Below are positions 1 through 9,012 of a stretch of 64,000 nucleotides of DNA, piece after piece; positions within the stretch are counted from its first letter, which is position 1, and each line of letters opens with the position of its first letter. The DNA is taken from the NCBI RefSeq assembly GCF_040149665.1, contig NZ_JBEFLP010000001.1, positions 558,001 through 622,000 of the forward strand, in the 5' to 3' direction. The translations under genes were made by a program, and so were the position numbers. Below the pieces are notes generated by a model. That model saw only the letters and a program-made list of their open reading frames with translations, had not been told where the DNA came from and made no database searches. This DNA is from Sulfitobacter sp. HNIBRBA3233 (GTDB lineage: Bacteria; Pseudomonadota; Alphaproteobacteria; Rhodobacterales; Rhodobacteraceae).

Positions 1-43
1 TCGCGCAGGCCCCTTGCGGGGGCATTCGAAGAAAGGACCGACC

Positions 44-1015
44 ATGACACATCCGATCGCAGGTGCGCCCGAACAGGCGCTGGAATGGATCCGCGCGGGC
101 AAGGGCGCGGCCCTCGCCACGGTGGTCGAAACATGGGGCTCGGCGCCGCGCCGCGTGGGCGCGCAGATGGTGGTCTCGTCGGATGCGGAAATGGAAGGCT
201 CCGTTTCGGGTGGCTGCGTCGAGGGCGCGGTGGTCGTCGAGGCGCTGGAAGCGCTGGAAGAGGGCGAAAGCAGGCTTCTGGAATACGGTGTCAGCGACGG
301 CGATGCCTTCGCGGTCGGGCTCGCCTGCGGCGGCACGATCCGTGTGCTTGTCGAACCCGTTGGCGAGGGCGGGATCCCGGTCGCGGTGCTCGAAACCCTC
401 GTCGCGCACCGCGCGGACCGCCGCCCCGTGGCCTACGAAGTCGGGCTCGATGGCAGCCGGCGTTCGCTGGTCACCGACGGGTACGAAAACCGCTTCCGCA
501 CCGACCGCTCCGGTGTCGAGGAGGACGGCGAGACCTTCGTCGCGGTCCATAATCCACCCTTGCGGCTGGTCGTGGTCGGTGCGGTGCATATCGCGCAGGC
601 GCTGGTCCCGATGGCGCGTATCGCGGGGTTCGATCCGGTCGTCATCGACCCGCGCGAAGCGTTCGGCGCGCCCGCGCGTTTTCCCGATGCCCGCGTGGTC
701 AACGACTGGCCCGATGCGGCGCTAGCCGAGATCGGTCTCGATGCCCGCTGCGCGCTGGTGCTGCTGACCCACGATCCCAAACTCGACGATCCCGCCCTGC
801 TGCTGGCGCTGAAGTCGCAGGTCTTCTACATCGGCGCGCTGGGATCGACCCGCACCCACGCCAAGCGGGTCGAGCGGATGCAGGAGGCAGGTTTCGATGA
901 CGACGCGATCGCGCGCATCCACGGCCCCGTGGGTCTGAACATCGGGGCGGCCAGCCCCGCCGAAATCGCCGTGTCGATCCTTGCCCAGATGATCGACCGG
1001 TTGCGCCGCCCGTGA
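44..1015 (+). CDS. XdhC/CoxF-family molybdoenzyme maturation protein
   Basis: This 323-residue protein belongs to the XdhC/CoxI family, which helps insert sulfurated molybdenum cofactor into xanthine dehydrogenase and CO dehydrogenase-type enzymes. The N-terminal half carries the family signature around VETWGSAPRRVG and SGGCVEG. The C-terminal half has a Rossmann-like strand (LVVVGAVHIAQAL) and a late GALGS turn. The ATG at 44 is chosen because a GAAAGGA ribosome site lies just before it; a TTG at 14 in the same frame lacks one. The next gene starts inside its stop codon (GTGA overlap), so the two are translationally coupled. Downstream coxS, coxL and coxM point to maturation of that enzyme. 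Family assignment is secure; the exact partner is inferred from context. Confidence 0.88.
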   Translation: MTHPIAGAPEQALEWIRAGKGAALATVVETWGSAPRRVGAQMVVSSDAEMEGSVSGGCVEGAVVVEALEALEEGESRLLEYGVSDGDAFAVGLACGGTIRVLVEPVGEGGIPVAVLETLVAHRADRRPVAYEVGLDGSRRSLVTDGYENRFRTDRSGVEEDGETFVAVHNPPLRLVVVGAVHIAQALVPMARIAGFDPVVIDPREAFGAPARFPDARVVNDWPDAALAEIGLDARCALVLLTHDPKLDDPALLLALKSQVFYIGALGSTRTHAKRVERMQEAGFDDDAIARIHGPVGLNIGAASPAEIAVSILAQMIDRLRRP

Positions 1016-2004
1016 TCTTCGGCGACGTCCCGCTGGATCAGGCCGAGGGCGCGATTCTCGCCCACAGTGTCAGCCTGCCCGACGGGCGCCTGCGCAAGGG
1101 TCAGGTGCTCGGCCCGGACGACATCGCCGCCCTGCGCGCCGCTGGCCTGGCCGAGGTTGTCGCCGCACAGCTCGGTCCGCAGGACGTGGATGAAAACACC
1201 GCCGCGGGCGAGCTGGCGGATGCGCTGATGCTGGGCCACGGGCAGCTGCGGCGCAGCGCGGCCTTTACGGGCCGGGTCAACCTGCTGGCCGATGGCCCCG
1301 GCGTGGCAATGCTCGATGTCGCAGCGATCGAGGCGGTCAATGCGATCGATCCGATGATAACCGTGGCCACGGTGCCGCCGTTCCAGCAGATGGCCGACGG
1401 CGGCATGATCGCCACGATCAAGATCATCTCCTACGCTGTGCCGCGCGCGGCGCTGGATGCGGCCACCGCCGCCGCGCGCGGCGCCATCGGTATGGCCGCC
1501 CCGGTGATCGACAGTGCCGACCTGATCATCACCGAAATCCCCGGTGGCGCGGGCGAAAAGGGCAGGCGCGCGATCGAGGACCGGCTCGCCGCGCTCGGCG
1601 TGACGCTGGCCGAAGTCGTGACCGTGCCACACCGGCGCGATGCGCTGGAAACGGCACTGGGCGGCCTGCGTAGTCCGCTCACGCTGATCCTGACCGGATC
1701 CGCGACGTCGGACAGCGCCGATGTCGCACCGCAGGCGCTGATCGGGGCGGGGGGCCAGCTGACGCGCTTCGGCATGCCCGTCGATCCAGGGAATCTTCTG
1801 TTTCTGGGGCATCTGCGCGACCGTCAGGTGATCGGTCTGCCGGGCTGCGCGCGGTCTCCGGCGCTCAACGGGGCCGATTGGGTCCTGTCGCGGATCGTCT
1901 GCGGCGTCGCGGTGAGTGCGGCGGATATCGCGGGTATGGGGGTGGGCGGTTTGCTGAAGGAAATACCGACCCGACCGCAGCCGCGCCGGGGGCGAAAGGG
2001 CTGA
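1012..2004 (+). CDS. molybdopterin-binding protein (MoCF/MoeA-like domain)
   Basis: This 330-residue protein has a molybdopterin-binding fold. The second half has the MoCF-type stretch with IITEIPGGAGEKGR, LILTGSATSDSAD and IGLPGCARSP. It begins with GTG overlapping the TGA of the XdhC-like gene. In many alphaproteobacteria I recall proteins of this kind being longer, near 530 residues, with a MobA-like nucleotidyltransferase domain at the C-terminus. Here the protein ends in a basic tail (RRGRKG) and the 129 bases to coxS hold no such domain. Its likely role is handling molybdenum cofactor for the cox enzyme; cytidylation to the dinucleotide form must then come from another gene. Function is inferred from fold and neighbours. 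Confidence 0.8.
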   Translation: MIFGDVPLDQAEGAILAHSVSLPDGRLRKGQVLGPDDIAALRAAGLAEVVAAQLGPQDVDENTAAGELADALMLGHGQLRRSAAFTGRVNLLADGPGVAMLDVAAIEAVNAIDPMITVATVPPFQQMADGGMIATIKIISYAVPRAALDAATAAARGAIGMAAPVIDSADLIITEIPGGAGEKGRRAIEDRLAALGVTLAEVVTVPHRRDALETALGGLRSPLTLILTGSATSDSADVAPQALIGAGGQLTRFGMPVDPGNLLFLGHLRDRQVIGLPGCARSPALNGADWVLSRIVCGVAVSAADIAGMGVGGLLKEIPTRPQPRRGRKG

Positions 2005-2133
2005 TCCGTGTGCCGCGCCCTGCGGTGGTGCGGTGTTTCGGATCACGTTTTGAAAAAAGGGTTCTCAAGTCGTCGGGTGCGTGTTTAACTCATCCGCAAT
2101 GAACCAAAAATTCGAAAGTCTGGGAGGACATGA

Positions 2134-2619
<486 letters not shown>

Positions 2620-2621
2620 GC

Positions 2622-2948
2622 GTGGCCGCGCCCGACTTCATCGAGATCGGATCCGACGATCCCAAGGCCACCACAGCCTTCTTCACTGCGGTGATGGACT
2701 GGACGTGGGAGGACGGCGAAGGCGGCGGTGGCTATTTTACCGACGGCACGCGCAAGGTCGGCATGCATCAGGAGGGGACGCCGTGCATGGTGCCCTATCT
2801 GGCGGTCGACAACATCGAAGTGGCCGTCGCGCGGGTGAAATCCGCCGGTGGCGCGCTGATGGGTGAAATCGCGGAGGCACCGGGCTTTGGCCGGTTCGCG
2901 ACCTGCACCGATCCGCGCGGTGTCCGTTTCGGCCTGCACGAGAAATAA
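2622..2948 (+). CDS. VOC-family (glyoxalase/bleomycin-resistance fold) protein
   Basis: This 108-residue protein has the vicinal oxygen chelate fold: an N-terminal FIEIGSDDPKATTAFF strand-helix, a central VPYLAVDNIEVAVARV repeat start, and a late TCTDPRGVRFGLHE strand. It begins with GTG two bases after the coxS stop, so it is very probably translated from the same message. Such small VOC proteins may be metal-dependent isomerases, lyases or binding proteins, and nothing here fixes the substrate. Its place between coxS and coxL is not part of the standard cox set and may hint at a role with the enzyme's real substrate. Confidence 0.82.
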   Translation: MAAPDFIEIGSDDPKATTAFFTAVMDWTWEDGEGGGGYFTDGTRKVGMHQEGTPCMVPYLAVDNIEVAVARVKSAGGALMGEIAEAPGFGRFATCTDPRGVRFGLHEK

Positions 2949-3044
2949 CCGCATCCGCCCCGGGGAGGGGGCGGTGGCGGCCAAGGACATTTGAAAAATC
3001 AGGGTGCGCCCAGATGCGCCCCGACCCCAGGGAGGACTGAAAAC

Positions 3045-5408
3045 ATGCCAAAGGACAGTGGTATCGGCGCCAGCACGAAGCGGCGCGAGGACATCCGGTT
3101 TCTGACCGGTGATGGCAATTACACCGACGACATCAATCTGCGCGGACAGGCTCACGTGGTCTTCCTGCGCTCCGACGTGGCGCACGGGCGGATCAACAAC
3201 ATCGGCACCGAGGCGGCTGCCGCGATGCCCGGCGTTCTGAAAATCTTTACCGCCGCCGATTTCGAAGCGGCGGGCGGCATTCCGTGCGGCTGGCAGGTGA
3301 CCGACCGCCACGGCGAGCCGATGCAGGAACCCAAGCACCCGATTCTTGCCGAGGGCAAGGTGCGGCATGTGGGCGATCCCATCGCGGCCGTCGTCGCCGA
3401 AACCGCCGATCAGGCCCGCGACGCCGCCGAGGCGATCGAGCTCGATATCGAGGAGCTGCCTGCGGTCATCGACATGAAAAAAGCGGTCGAGGACGGCGCG
3501 ACCAAGGTCCACGACGACCTGACCTCGAACCTGTGCTACGATTGGAGCCTTGTCGAAGAGAACAAGGAAGCGGTCGAACAGGCGTTCAAGGACGCCGCGC
3601 ATGTCACCACGCTCGAGCTGGTCAACAACCGTCTCGTGCCCAACGCGATGGAGCCACGCGTTGCTGTCGGCGATTACAACCGCGCCAGCGGAGATCATAC
3701 GCTCTATACCACATCGCAGAACCCGCATGTGATCCGCCTGCTGATGGGCGCGTTCGTTCTGGGCATCCCCGAGCACAAGCTGCGCGTCGTGGCACCTGAC
3801 GTGGGCGGCGGCTTCGGCTCCAAGATCTACCACTACGCCGAGGAAGCCTTCTGCACCTTCGCGGCCAAGGCGTTGAACCGTCCGGTGAAATGGACCTGTA
3901 CCCGCTCGGAAGCCTTCTTGTCGGATGCACACGCGCGCGACCACCAGACCAAGATCGAACTGGCGCTGGATGCGGATAACAACTTCACCGCCGTGCGCAC
4001 GATGACCTATGCGAACATGGGGGCCTATCTGTCGACCTTCGCGCCGTCGATCCCGACATGGCTGCACGGCACGCTGATGGCGGGCAACTACAAAACGCCG
4101 CTGGTCTATGTGAACGTCAAGGCGGTGTTCACCAACACCGTGCCGGTCGACGCCTACCGCGGTGCCGGACGCCCCGAGGCGACGTACCAGCTGGAGCGTG
4201 TGATCGACAAGGCCGCGCGCGAGCTGGGGCTCGACCCGATTGCCCTGCGCCGCCAGAACTTCATCACCGAATTCCCCTACCAGACACCGGTGGCCGTTGA
4301 ATATGACAGCGGCGATTTCCACCGCCTGATGGACAAGCTGGAGGCCAGCGCCGATCTGGGCGGTTTTGCCGCCCGCCGTGCCGAAAGCGAGAAGAAGGGC
4401 AAATTGCGTGGTCTTGGCATCAACTGCTTCATCGAGGCCTGCGGCATCGCGCCGTCGAACCTCGTCGGGCAGCTGGGGGCGCGTGCCGGTCTCTACGAAT
4501 CCGCCACCGTGCGGGTGAATGCCACCGGCGGTCTGGTGGTGATGACCGGCAGCCACAGCCACGGGCAGGGGCACGAGACCGTGTTCCCGCAGGTCATCGC
4601 GGAGATGACCGGTCTGAGCGAGGATATGATCGAGATCGTGCACGGTGACACCGCCAACACCCCGATGGGCATGGGCACCTACGGGTCACGCTCGATCGCC
4701 GTGGGCGGGCCCGCCATGGTGCGCGCCGCCGAAAAGATCATCGCCAAGATGAAGAAGATCGCGGGCCACCTGCTGGAAGCGTCGGACGACGACATCGACC
4801 TCAAGGACGGGGCGTTCTCGGTCGCGGGCACGGACAAGAGCGTGGCCTGGGGCGATGTAACGCTCGCTGCCTATGTGCCGCACAACTACCCGCTGGAGGA
4901 TATCGAACCGGGGCTCGAGGAGACCGCATTCTACGATCCGGCGAATTTCACCTATCCCGCCGGGGCCTACGCCTGCGAGGTCGAAGTCGACCCCGATACC
5001 GGCGAGGTGACGATCGCGAAATTCACCACGGCGGATGATTTCGGCAATGTCATCAACCCGATGATCGTCGAAGGCCAGGTGCACGGCGGTCTGACGCAGG
5101 GCATCGGACAGGCAATGCTGGAGAACGCGGCCTACGACGAAGACGGCCAGTTGCGCAGCGCGTCCTACATGGATTACGCGATGCCACGTGCCAAGGACGT
5201 GCCGATGTTCACTGTCGACCATACCAACGGCACACCCTGCACCCACAACCCGCTTGGCGTGAAGGGCTGCGGCGAAGCCGGTGCCATCGGCTCCACCCCG
5301 ACGGTTGTCAACGCGGTGGTCGATGCGCTGCAATCGGGGGGACACAAGGTGGATCACGTCGATATGCCGGTGACCCCGTCACGGGTCTGGGAGGCGATGA
5401 ACCGCTGA
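3045..5408 (+). CDS. coxL: form II carbon monoxide dehydrogenase-type large subunit (molybdenum)
   Basis: This is the molybdopterin-binding catalytic subunit, 787 residues. The start at 3045 has an AGGGAGG site; an in-frame ATG at 2991 lacks one. The active-site loop reads AYRGAGR at residues 370-376. True form I CO dehydrogenases have AYRCSFR, whose cysteine binds the copper of the Mo-Cu centre. This protein therefore lacks the copper ligand and is a form II type. The general-base glutamate of the xanthine oxidase family is present as E744 in [10 protein letters not shown]. The S-L-M gene order agrees. Form II enzymes have been linked to slow CO oxidation in some bacteria but their true substrate is disputed, so CO use should not be assumed. 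Confidence 0.92.
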   Translation: MPKDSGIGASTKRREDIRFLTGDGNYTDDINLRGQAHVVFLRSDVAHGRINNIGTEAAAAMPGVLKIFTAADFEAAGGIPCGWQVTDRHGEPMQEPKHPILAEGKVRHVGDPIAAVVAETADQARDAAEAIELDIEELPAVIDMKKAVEDGATKVHDDLTSNLCYDWSLVEENKEAVEQAFKDAAHVTTLELVNNRLVPNAMEPRVAVGDYNRASGDHTLYTTSQNPHVIRLLMGAFVLGIPEHKLRVVAPDVGGGFGSKIYHYAEEAFCTFAAKALNRPVKWTCTRSEAFLSDAHARDHQTKIELALDADNNFTAVRTMTYANMGAYLSTFAPSIPTWLHGTLMAGNYKTPLVYVNVKAVFTNTVPVDAYRGAGRPEATYQLERVIDKAARELGLDPIALRRQNFITEFPYQTPVAVEYDSGDFHRLMDKLEASADLGGFAARRAESEKKGKLRGLGINCFIEACGIAPSNLVGQLGARAGLYESATVRVNATGGLVVMTGSHSHGQGHETVFPQVIAEMTGLSEDMIEIVHGDTANTPMGMGTYGSRSIAVGGPAMVRAAEKIIAKMKKIAGHLLEASDDDIDLKDGAFSVAGTDKSVAWGDVTLAAYVPHNYPLEDIEPGLEETAFYDPANFTYPAGAYACEVEVDPDTGEVTIAKFTTADDFGNVINPMIVEGQVHGGLTQGIGQAMLENAAYDEDGQLRSASYMDYAMPRAKDVPMFTVDHTNGTPCTHNPLGVKGCGEAGAIGSTPTVVNAVVDALQSGGHKVDHVDMPVTPSRVWEAMNR

Positions 5409-5415
5409 GAGGCGC

Positions 5416-5439
5416 GCGGGGCGTCCTCGCGCGCCCCGC
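5416..5439 (+). other. stem-loop in the coxL-coxM gap
   Basis: An 8-bp stem (GCGGGGCG with CGCCCCGC) follows the coxL stop by eight bases, and a second small hairpin (GGGCGC-AA-GCGCCC, 5469-5482) follows. Neither is trailed by a T run, so they look more like mRNA processing or stability elements within the 150-base gap than full terminators. Confidence 0.4.
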
Positions 5440-5558
5440 ACCGGCCCTTCTCGGGGGTGAGGTTGTAAGGGCGCAAGCGCCCATGAGTTTAAAGGCAAAA
5501 TGGAGCCACGGGTTGCGTTAGAGACACGGGGCCCCGCGCTGCCGGAAAGGAAGAGAAA

Positions 5559-6350
5559 ATGTATAATTTCGATGTAGAGCGCCCAAGCACCATCGCGGAT
5601 GCGGTCAAGGCGCTGAAGGCCGAAGAGGCGCAGCCGATCAGCGGCGGACAGACCCTGATCCCGACGCTGAAAGCCCGGCTGGCGATGCCGTCGGTTCTGG
5701 TATCGCTGCACGGGATCGACGAAATGAAAGGCGTCTGCAAGGACGACGCGGGCCGTATCTGTATCGGTGGCGGCACCACCCACGCCACCGTGGCGCGCGA
5801 AACGGCGACGGATTATCCCGGGCTGTCGAGCCTGGCCGCGCGGATCGGTGATCCGGCGGTGCGCAACCGTGGGACCATCGGCGGTTCCGTCGCCAACAAC
5901 GACCCTTCGGCGTGCTATCCGGCGGCGGTGCTGGGATCGGGCGCGACCGTGGTCACCGACCGCCGCGAAATTGCCGCGGACGACTTTTTCCAGGGGATGT
6001 TCGCGACAGCCCTCGAAGAAGGCGAGATCGTGACCGAGGTGAAGTTTCCCGTGCCGGAGGCCGCGCATTACGAAAAGCACATCCAGCCCGCGTCGCGCTT
6101 TCCGCTGGTTGCGGTGTTCGTCGCGAAATTCGCGGACGGTGTGCGCGTCGCCGTGACGGGAGCGTCCAACAACGGCGTGTTCCGCTGGACCGACGCCGAG
6201 AAGGCGCTGTCCGAGACTTTCTCGGCGGATGCGGTGGCGGGCCTGAAGGCCGACCCCGAGGACATGATCAGCGATCTTCACGGCTCTGCCGCGTATCGTG
6301 CGCATCTGATCGGTGTCATGACCAAGCGCGCGGTCGCCGCGCTGTCCTGA
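5559..6350 (+). CDS. coxM: carbon monoxide dehydrogenase-type medium subunit, FAD-binding
   Basis: This 263-residue protein is the flavoprotein subunit. The two FAD-contact motifs of the family are visible: SGGQTLIPTLKARL near residues 28-41 and GTIGGSVANNDPSACYPA near residues 107-124. The C-terminal part fits the CO dehydrogenase flavoprotein domain. It takes electrons from CoxS and passes them to an unknown acceptor. A GGAAGAG site precedes the ATG. The accessory genes coxD, coxE and coxG are not seen downstream; they could lie upstream of the window. Confidence 0.9.
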   Translation: MYNFDVERPSTIADAVKALKAEEAQPISGGQTLIPTLKARLAMPSVLVSLHGIDEMKGVCKDDAGRICIGGGTTHATVARETATDYPGLSSLAARIGDPAVRNRGTIGGSVANNDPSACYPAAVLGSGATVVTDRREIAADDFFQGMFATALEEGEIVTEVKFPVPEAAHYEKHIQPASRFPLVAVFVAKFADGVRVAVTGASNNGVFRWTDAEKALSETFSADAVAGLKADPEDMISDLHGSAAYRAHLIGVMTKRAVAALS

Positions 6351-6364
6351 TCGCGATACAACCG

Positions 6365-6392
6365 ACCGCAGGGGGTACGATCCCCCTGCGGT
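6365..6392 (+). terminator. probable terminator after coxM
   Basis: An 11-bp perfect stem (ACCGCAGGGGG with CCCCCTGCGGT) around a TACGAT loop sits 15 bases after the coxM stop. Only a short T stretch follows, but the stability and place suggest the end of the cox transcript. Confidence 0.65.
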
Positions 6393-6510
6393 TATCCGCT
6401 TGCAGGCCCGTTGTTATTGCCTATCAGTGGAACAAAGCCCTTATCCTCGATGTTGAACTGTCGAAGATGTAGCCTGCGATACGGCTGCACGACGCATACG
6501 AGGAAATACC

Positions 6511-8175
6511 ATGAAAACCATTCTGAAATCGTCCACCAGCCTTGGCCTGGCACTGATGATGAGCCTGCCGGCCCCCGCTTTTGCGCAACAGGCCTGCGCG
6601 CCGCGTATCAATGACCATACGTACCCTTGCACGCTGCCCAGCGGGCTGGTCGTTGAATCCCGTGTCGAAGTGCTTGAAGACCGCGTGGAGCGCGAGACGG
6701 CACGTGTTGAGGAGCTGCGGCTGAAGGTGACGCAGTCTGACCGCGATGTGTCCATCAACGTGGCAGCGGTTCTGGCCGATCTCGAGGAGTGGGAACGCCG
6801 TCTGGAAAATACCGAAGCCGCCCTTCAGCGTGCCCGCGACGCACAAGCGCAAGCGGATGGCAACGCTGAGGCCCAGCAGCAGGCAGCCGATGCCGAGGCC
6901 GCTAAGCAGGCGCAGGCCCAGCAGCAGGCTGCCGACGCCAAGGCTGCGCAACAGGCGCAGGCCCAGCGTGACGCCGAAGCGGCGGCCCGTCTGGAGGCCG
7001 AAGCCGCTGATGCCGAACGTCAGGCTGCCGCTGCAGCACAGGCCGAGGCGGACAAGCAAGCCCAGAAACAGCTGAAGCAGGCAGAGAAAGAGGCCCGCAA
7101 GCAGGCCAAGGAGGCACAGAAGGCGCAACGTCGCGCCGAAAGCCAGCAGACTGCCGCCGCATCCGCCACTGCGCAGCAGCAGAGTGCTGCCACGACCGAG
7201 ACAGAAGAGCTGAACGATGACAACGTGCGCTCGTCCAACGAAGAGTTCGAGACGGCCGTTGCCGGATCGGGCGCCGAAAGCAATTCCAAGGACGATGACG
7301 GGCTGAGCAAGTTCGAAAAGGCCCTGTTGCTGGGTCTGGGTGCCGTGGCCGTGGGGCAGGTGCTCAAGAACGGCGACGAAGTGGTCAGCCGCTCGGGTGA
7401 CCGCGTCGTGGTTGAACGGGACGGCGATCTGCGCGTGCTCAAGAACGATGACGCGCTGTTGCGTCAGGCAGGCAACGACCTGACCACCGAAACCTTCGAC
7501 GACGGATCGACACGGACAACCGTTCTGAAGCCCAACGGCGCGCGTATCGTAACCATCCGCGGCGCCGACGGCACGGTCCTGCGCCGCGTGCGCATCACCC
7601 CGAACGGCGAGGAATACACGCTCTTTGACGATACGCGATCCGAAGAAGAGATCATCGTCAGCCAGCTTGCACCACAGACCACTGCCTCACCACAGGCTCC
7701 GATCCGGGGCGAGGAAGAGTTGCGCGCGGCGCTGCGGGCAGAAGCGGCGGCTGCGAACGGCCAGCGCTTCTCGCTCCGGCAGGTGCGCGAGGTAGAGCAG
7801 GTGCGCGAGCTTGCTCAGGAAATCCAGCTTGATGCCGTGCGCTTTGCCACCGGATCGGCGGCGATCCAGCCCGAACAGGCGCGCAATCTTGCGCGGATCG
7901 GCAATACCCTGCGTGAGCTGATCGCGGAGAACCCGCGCACCGTTCTGCTGGTCGAGGGCCATACGGATGCTGTGGGCGACGCGACCTACAATCTGGCGCT
8001 GTCCGACAGGCGCGCGGAGACGGTTGCCCTGGCGCTGACCGAATATTTCGAGGTGCCCGCCGAGAACATGATCGTGCAGGGCTACGGCGAAAGCCAGCTG
8101 AAGGTCCCGACACTGGAAGCCGAGCAGGCCAACCGCCGTGCGGTGGTGCGCAACATCACGTCGCTGCTGCGCTAA
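6511..8175 (+). CDS. OmpA-family envelope protein with long coiled coil
   Basis: This 554-residue protein starts with a Sec signal peptide ending near AFAQQ (about residue 26). A mature N-terminus with two cysteines is followed by a long Ala/Gln/Glu/Lys-rich helical stretch (about residues 50-230) expected to form a coiled coil. A middle beta-rich region has repeated short strands (VVSRSGDRVVVERDGDLRVL). The C-terminal OmpA/MotB peptidoglycan-binding domain covers about residues 435-554, with VRFATGSAAI, EGHTDAVGD and the late NRRAVVRN motif. It is probably periplasmic or outer-membrane attached and holds peptidoglycan. It stands alone between the cox cluster and convergent infC. Confidence 0.86.
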   Translation: MKTILKSSTSLGLALMMSLPAPAFAQQACAPRINDHTYPCTLPSGLVVESRVEVLEDRVERETARVEELRLKVTQSDRDVSINVAAVLADLEEWERRLENTEAALQRARDAQAQADGNAEAQQQAADAEAAKQAQAQQQAADAKAAQQAQAQRDAEAAARLEAEAADAERQAAAAAQAEADKQAQKQLKQAEKEARKQAKEAQKAQRRAESQQTAAASATAQQQSAATTETEELNDDNVRSSNEEFETAVAGSGAESNSKDDDGLSKFEKALLLGLGAVAVGQVLKNGDEVVSRSGDRVVVERDGDLRVLKNDDALLRQAGNDLTTETFDDGSTRTTVLKPNGARIVTIRGADGTVLRRVRITPNGEEYTLFDDTRSEEEIIVSQLAPQTTASPQAPIRGEEELRAALRAEAAAANGQRFSLRQVREVEQVRELAQEIQLDAVRFATGSAAIQPEQARNLARIGNTLRELIAENPRTVLLVEGHTDAVGDATYNLALSDRRAETVALALTEYFEVPAENMIVQGYGESQLKVPTLEAEQANRRAVVRNITSLLR

Positions 8176-8206
8176 CTTGTAGGTAGCCTTGCTGCGCCAA
8201 ACGAAA

Positions 8207-8237
8207 AACGCCCCGCTGCATCGTGCAGCGGGGCGTT
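8207..8237. terminator. bidirectional terminator between the OmpA-family gene and infC
   Basis: A perfect 14-bp stem (AACGCCCCGCTGCA with its complement) around a TCG loop lies between the two convergent genes. It is preceded by an A run and can serve both strands. Confidence 0.85.
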
Positions 8238-8261
8238 GTTACTTCGACGGTCACGTTGTCG

Positions 8262-8810
8262 TCACTTGTTCGGAAGCGGTCCGATCAGCATTACCATCTG
8301 GCGGCCTTCCATCTTGGGGAAGTTCTCCACACGGCCCATTTCCTTGGTGTCCTCGGCAACCCGTTCGAGCAATTCACGCCCGAGGTTCTGGTGCGCCATC
8401 TCGCGGCCCCGGAAGCGCAGCGTGACTTTCACCTTGTCGCCGTTTTCGAGAAACTTGAACACGTTGCGCATCTTGACGTCATAGTCGTTCGTATCCGTAT
8501 TCGGACGGAACTTGACCTCTTTGATCTCGATGACCTTCTGCTTTTTCCGGGCCTCGGCTTCGCGCTTTTGCGTCTCGTATTTGAACTTGCCGAAATCCAT
8601 GATCTTGCACACGGGCGGGTTCGCGTTGGGAGAAATCTCAACCAGGTCGAGCCCGGCCTCTTCGGCCATGTCCATGGCGCGCGCGGGGCTTACGACGCCC
8701 ACGTTTTCGCCATCTGCACCGATAAGGCGAATTTCGGGGGAGCGTATGTTCTCGTTTACGCGCGGGCCGGTGTCACGGGTGGGCGGCGCGTTATGGGGTC
8801 TGCGAGCGAT
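8262..8810 (-). CDS. infC: translation initiation factor IF-3 (ATC start)
   Basis: IF-3 binds the 30S subunit and proofreads start codon choice. The reading frame carries the whole conserved protein: the N-domain ([25 protein letters not shown]), the linker, and the C-domain ([23 protein letters not shown]). No ATG, GTG or TTG lies in frame between the upstream stop (8832-8834) and the conserved N-domain, so translation must begin at a rare codon. ATC at 8808-8810, giving I-A-R-R-P, has an AAGGA site eight bases upstream and yields 182 residues; ATC at 8814-8816 is an alternative. A GTG at 8702 would delete 36 conserved residues. A rare start fits the self-regulation known for infC in enteric bacteria, which uses ATT. 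Confidence 0.92.
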   Translation of the reverse strand: MARRPHNAPPTRDTGPRVNENIRSPEIRLIGADGENVGVVSPARAMDMAEEAGLDLVEISPNANPPVCKIMDFGKFKYETQKREAEARKKQKVIEIKEVKFRPNTDTNDYDVKMRNVFKFLENGDKVKVTLRFRGREMAHQNLGRELLERVAEDTKEMGRVENFPKMEGRQMVMLIGPLPNK

Positions 8811-9012
8811 GGTGATCGTCCTTTGTCTGTTTCAATGATCGGTGAGGCAAAATAGACCCCAAGTGCCCCCGCTTCAAGGTGAAAACGCGAAACTTTGGGG
8901 TCATTGTCTGCGTTTTCCCCTTGCGTAACGGACTGGTCATGCGCATGTGACGCCTATCACCGACAGGCAGTTCGAAACCCAGCTGCCTTGGGCAAGCAAC
9001 GAGGGGAAAGCA

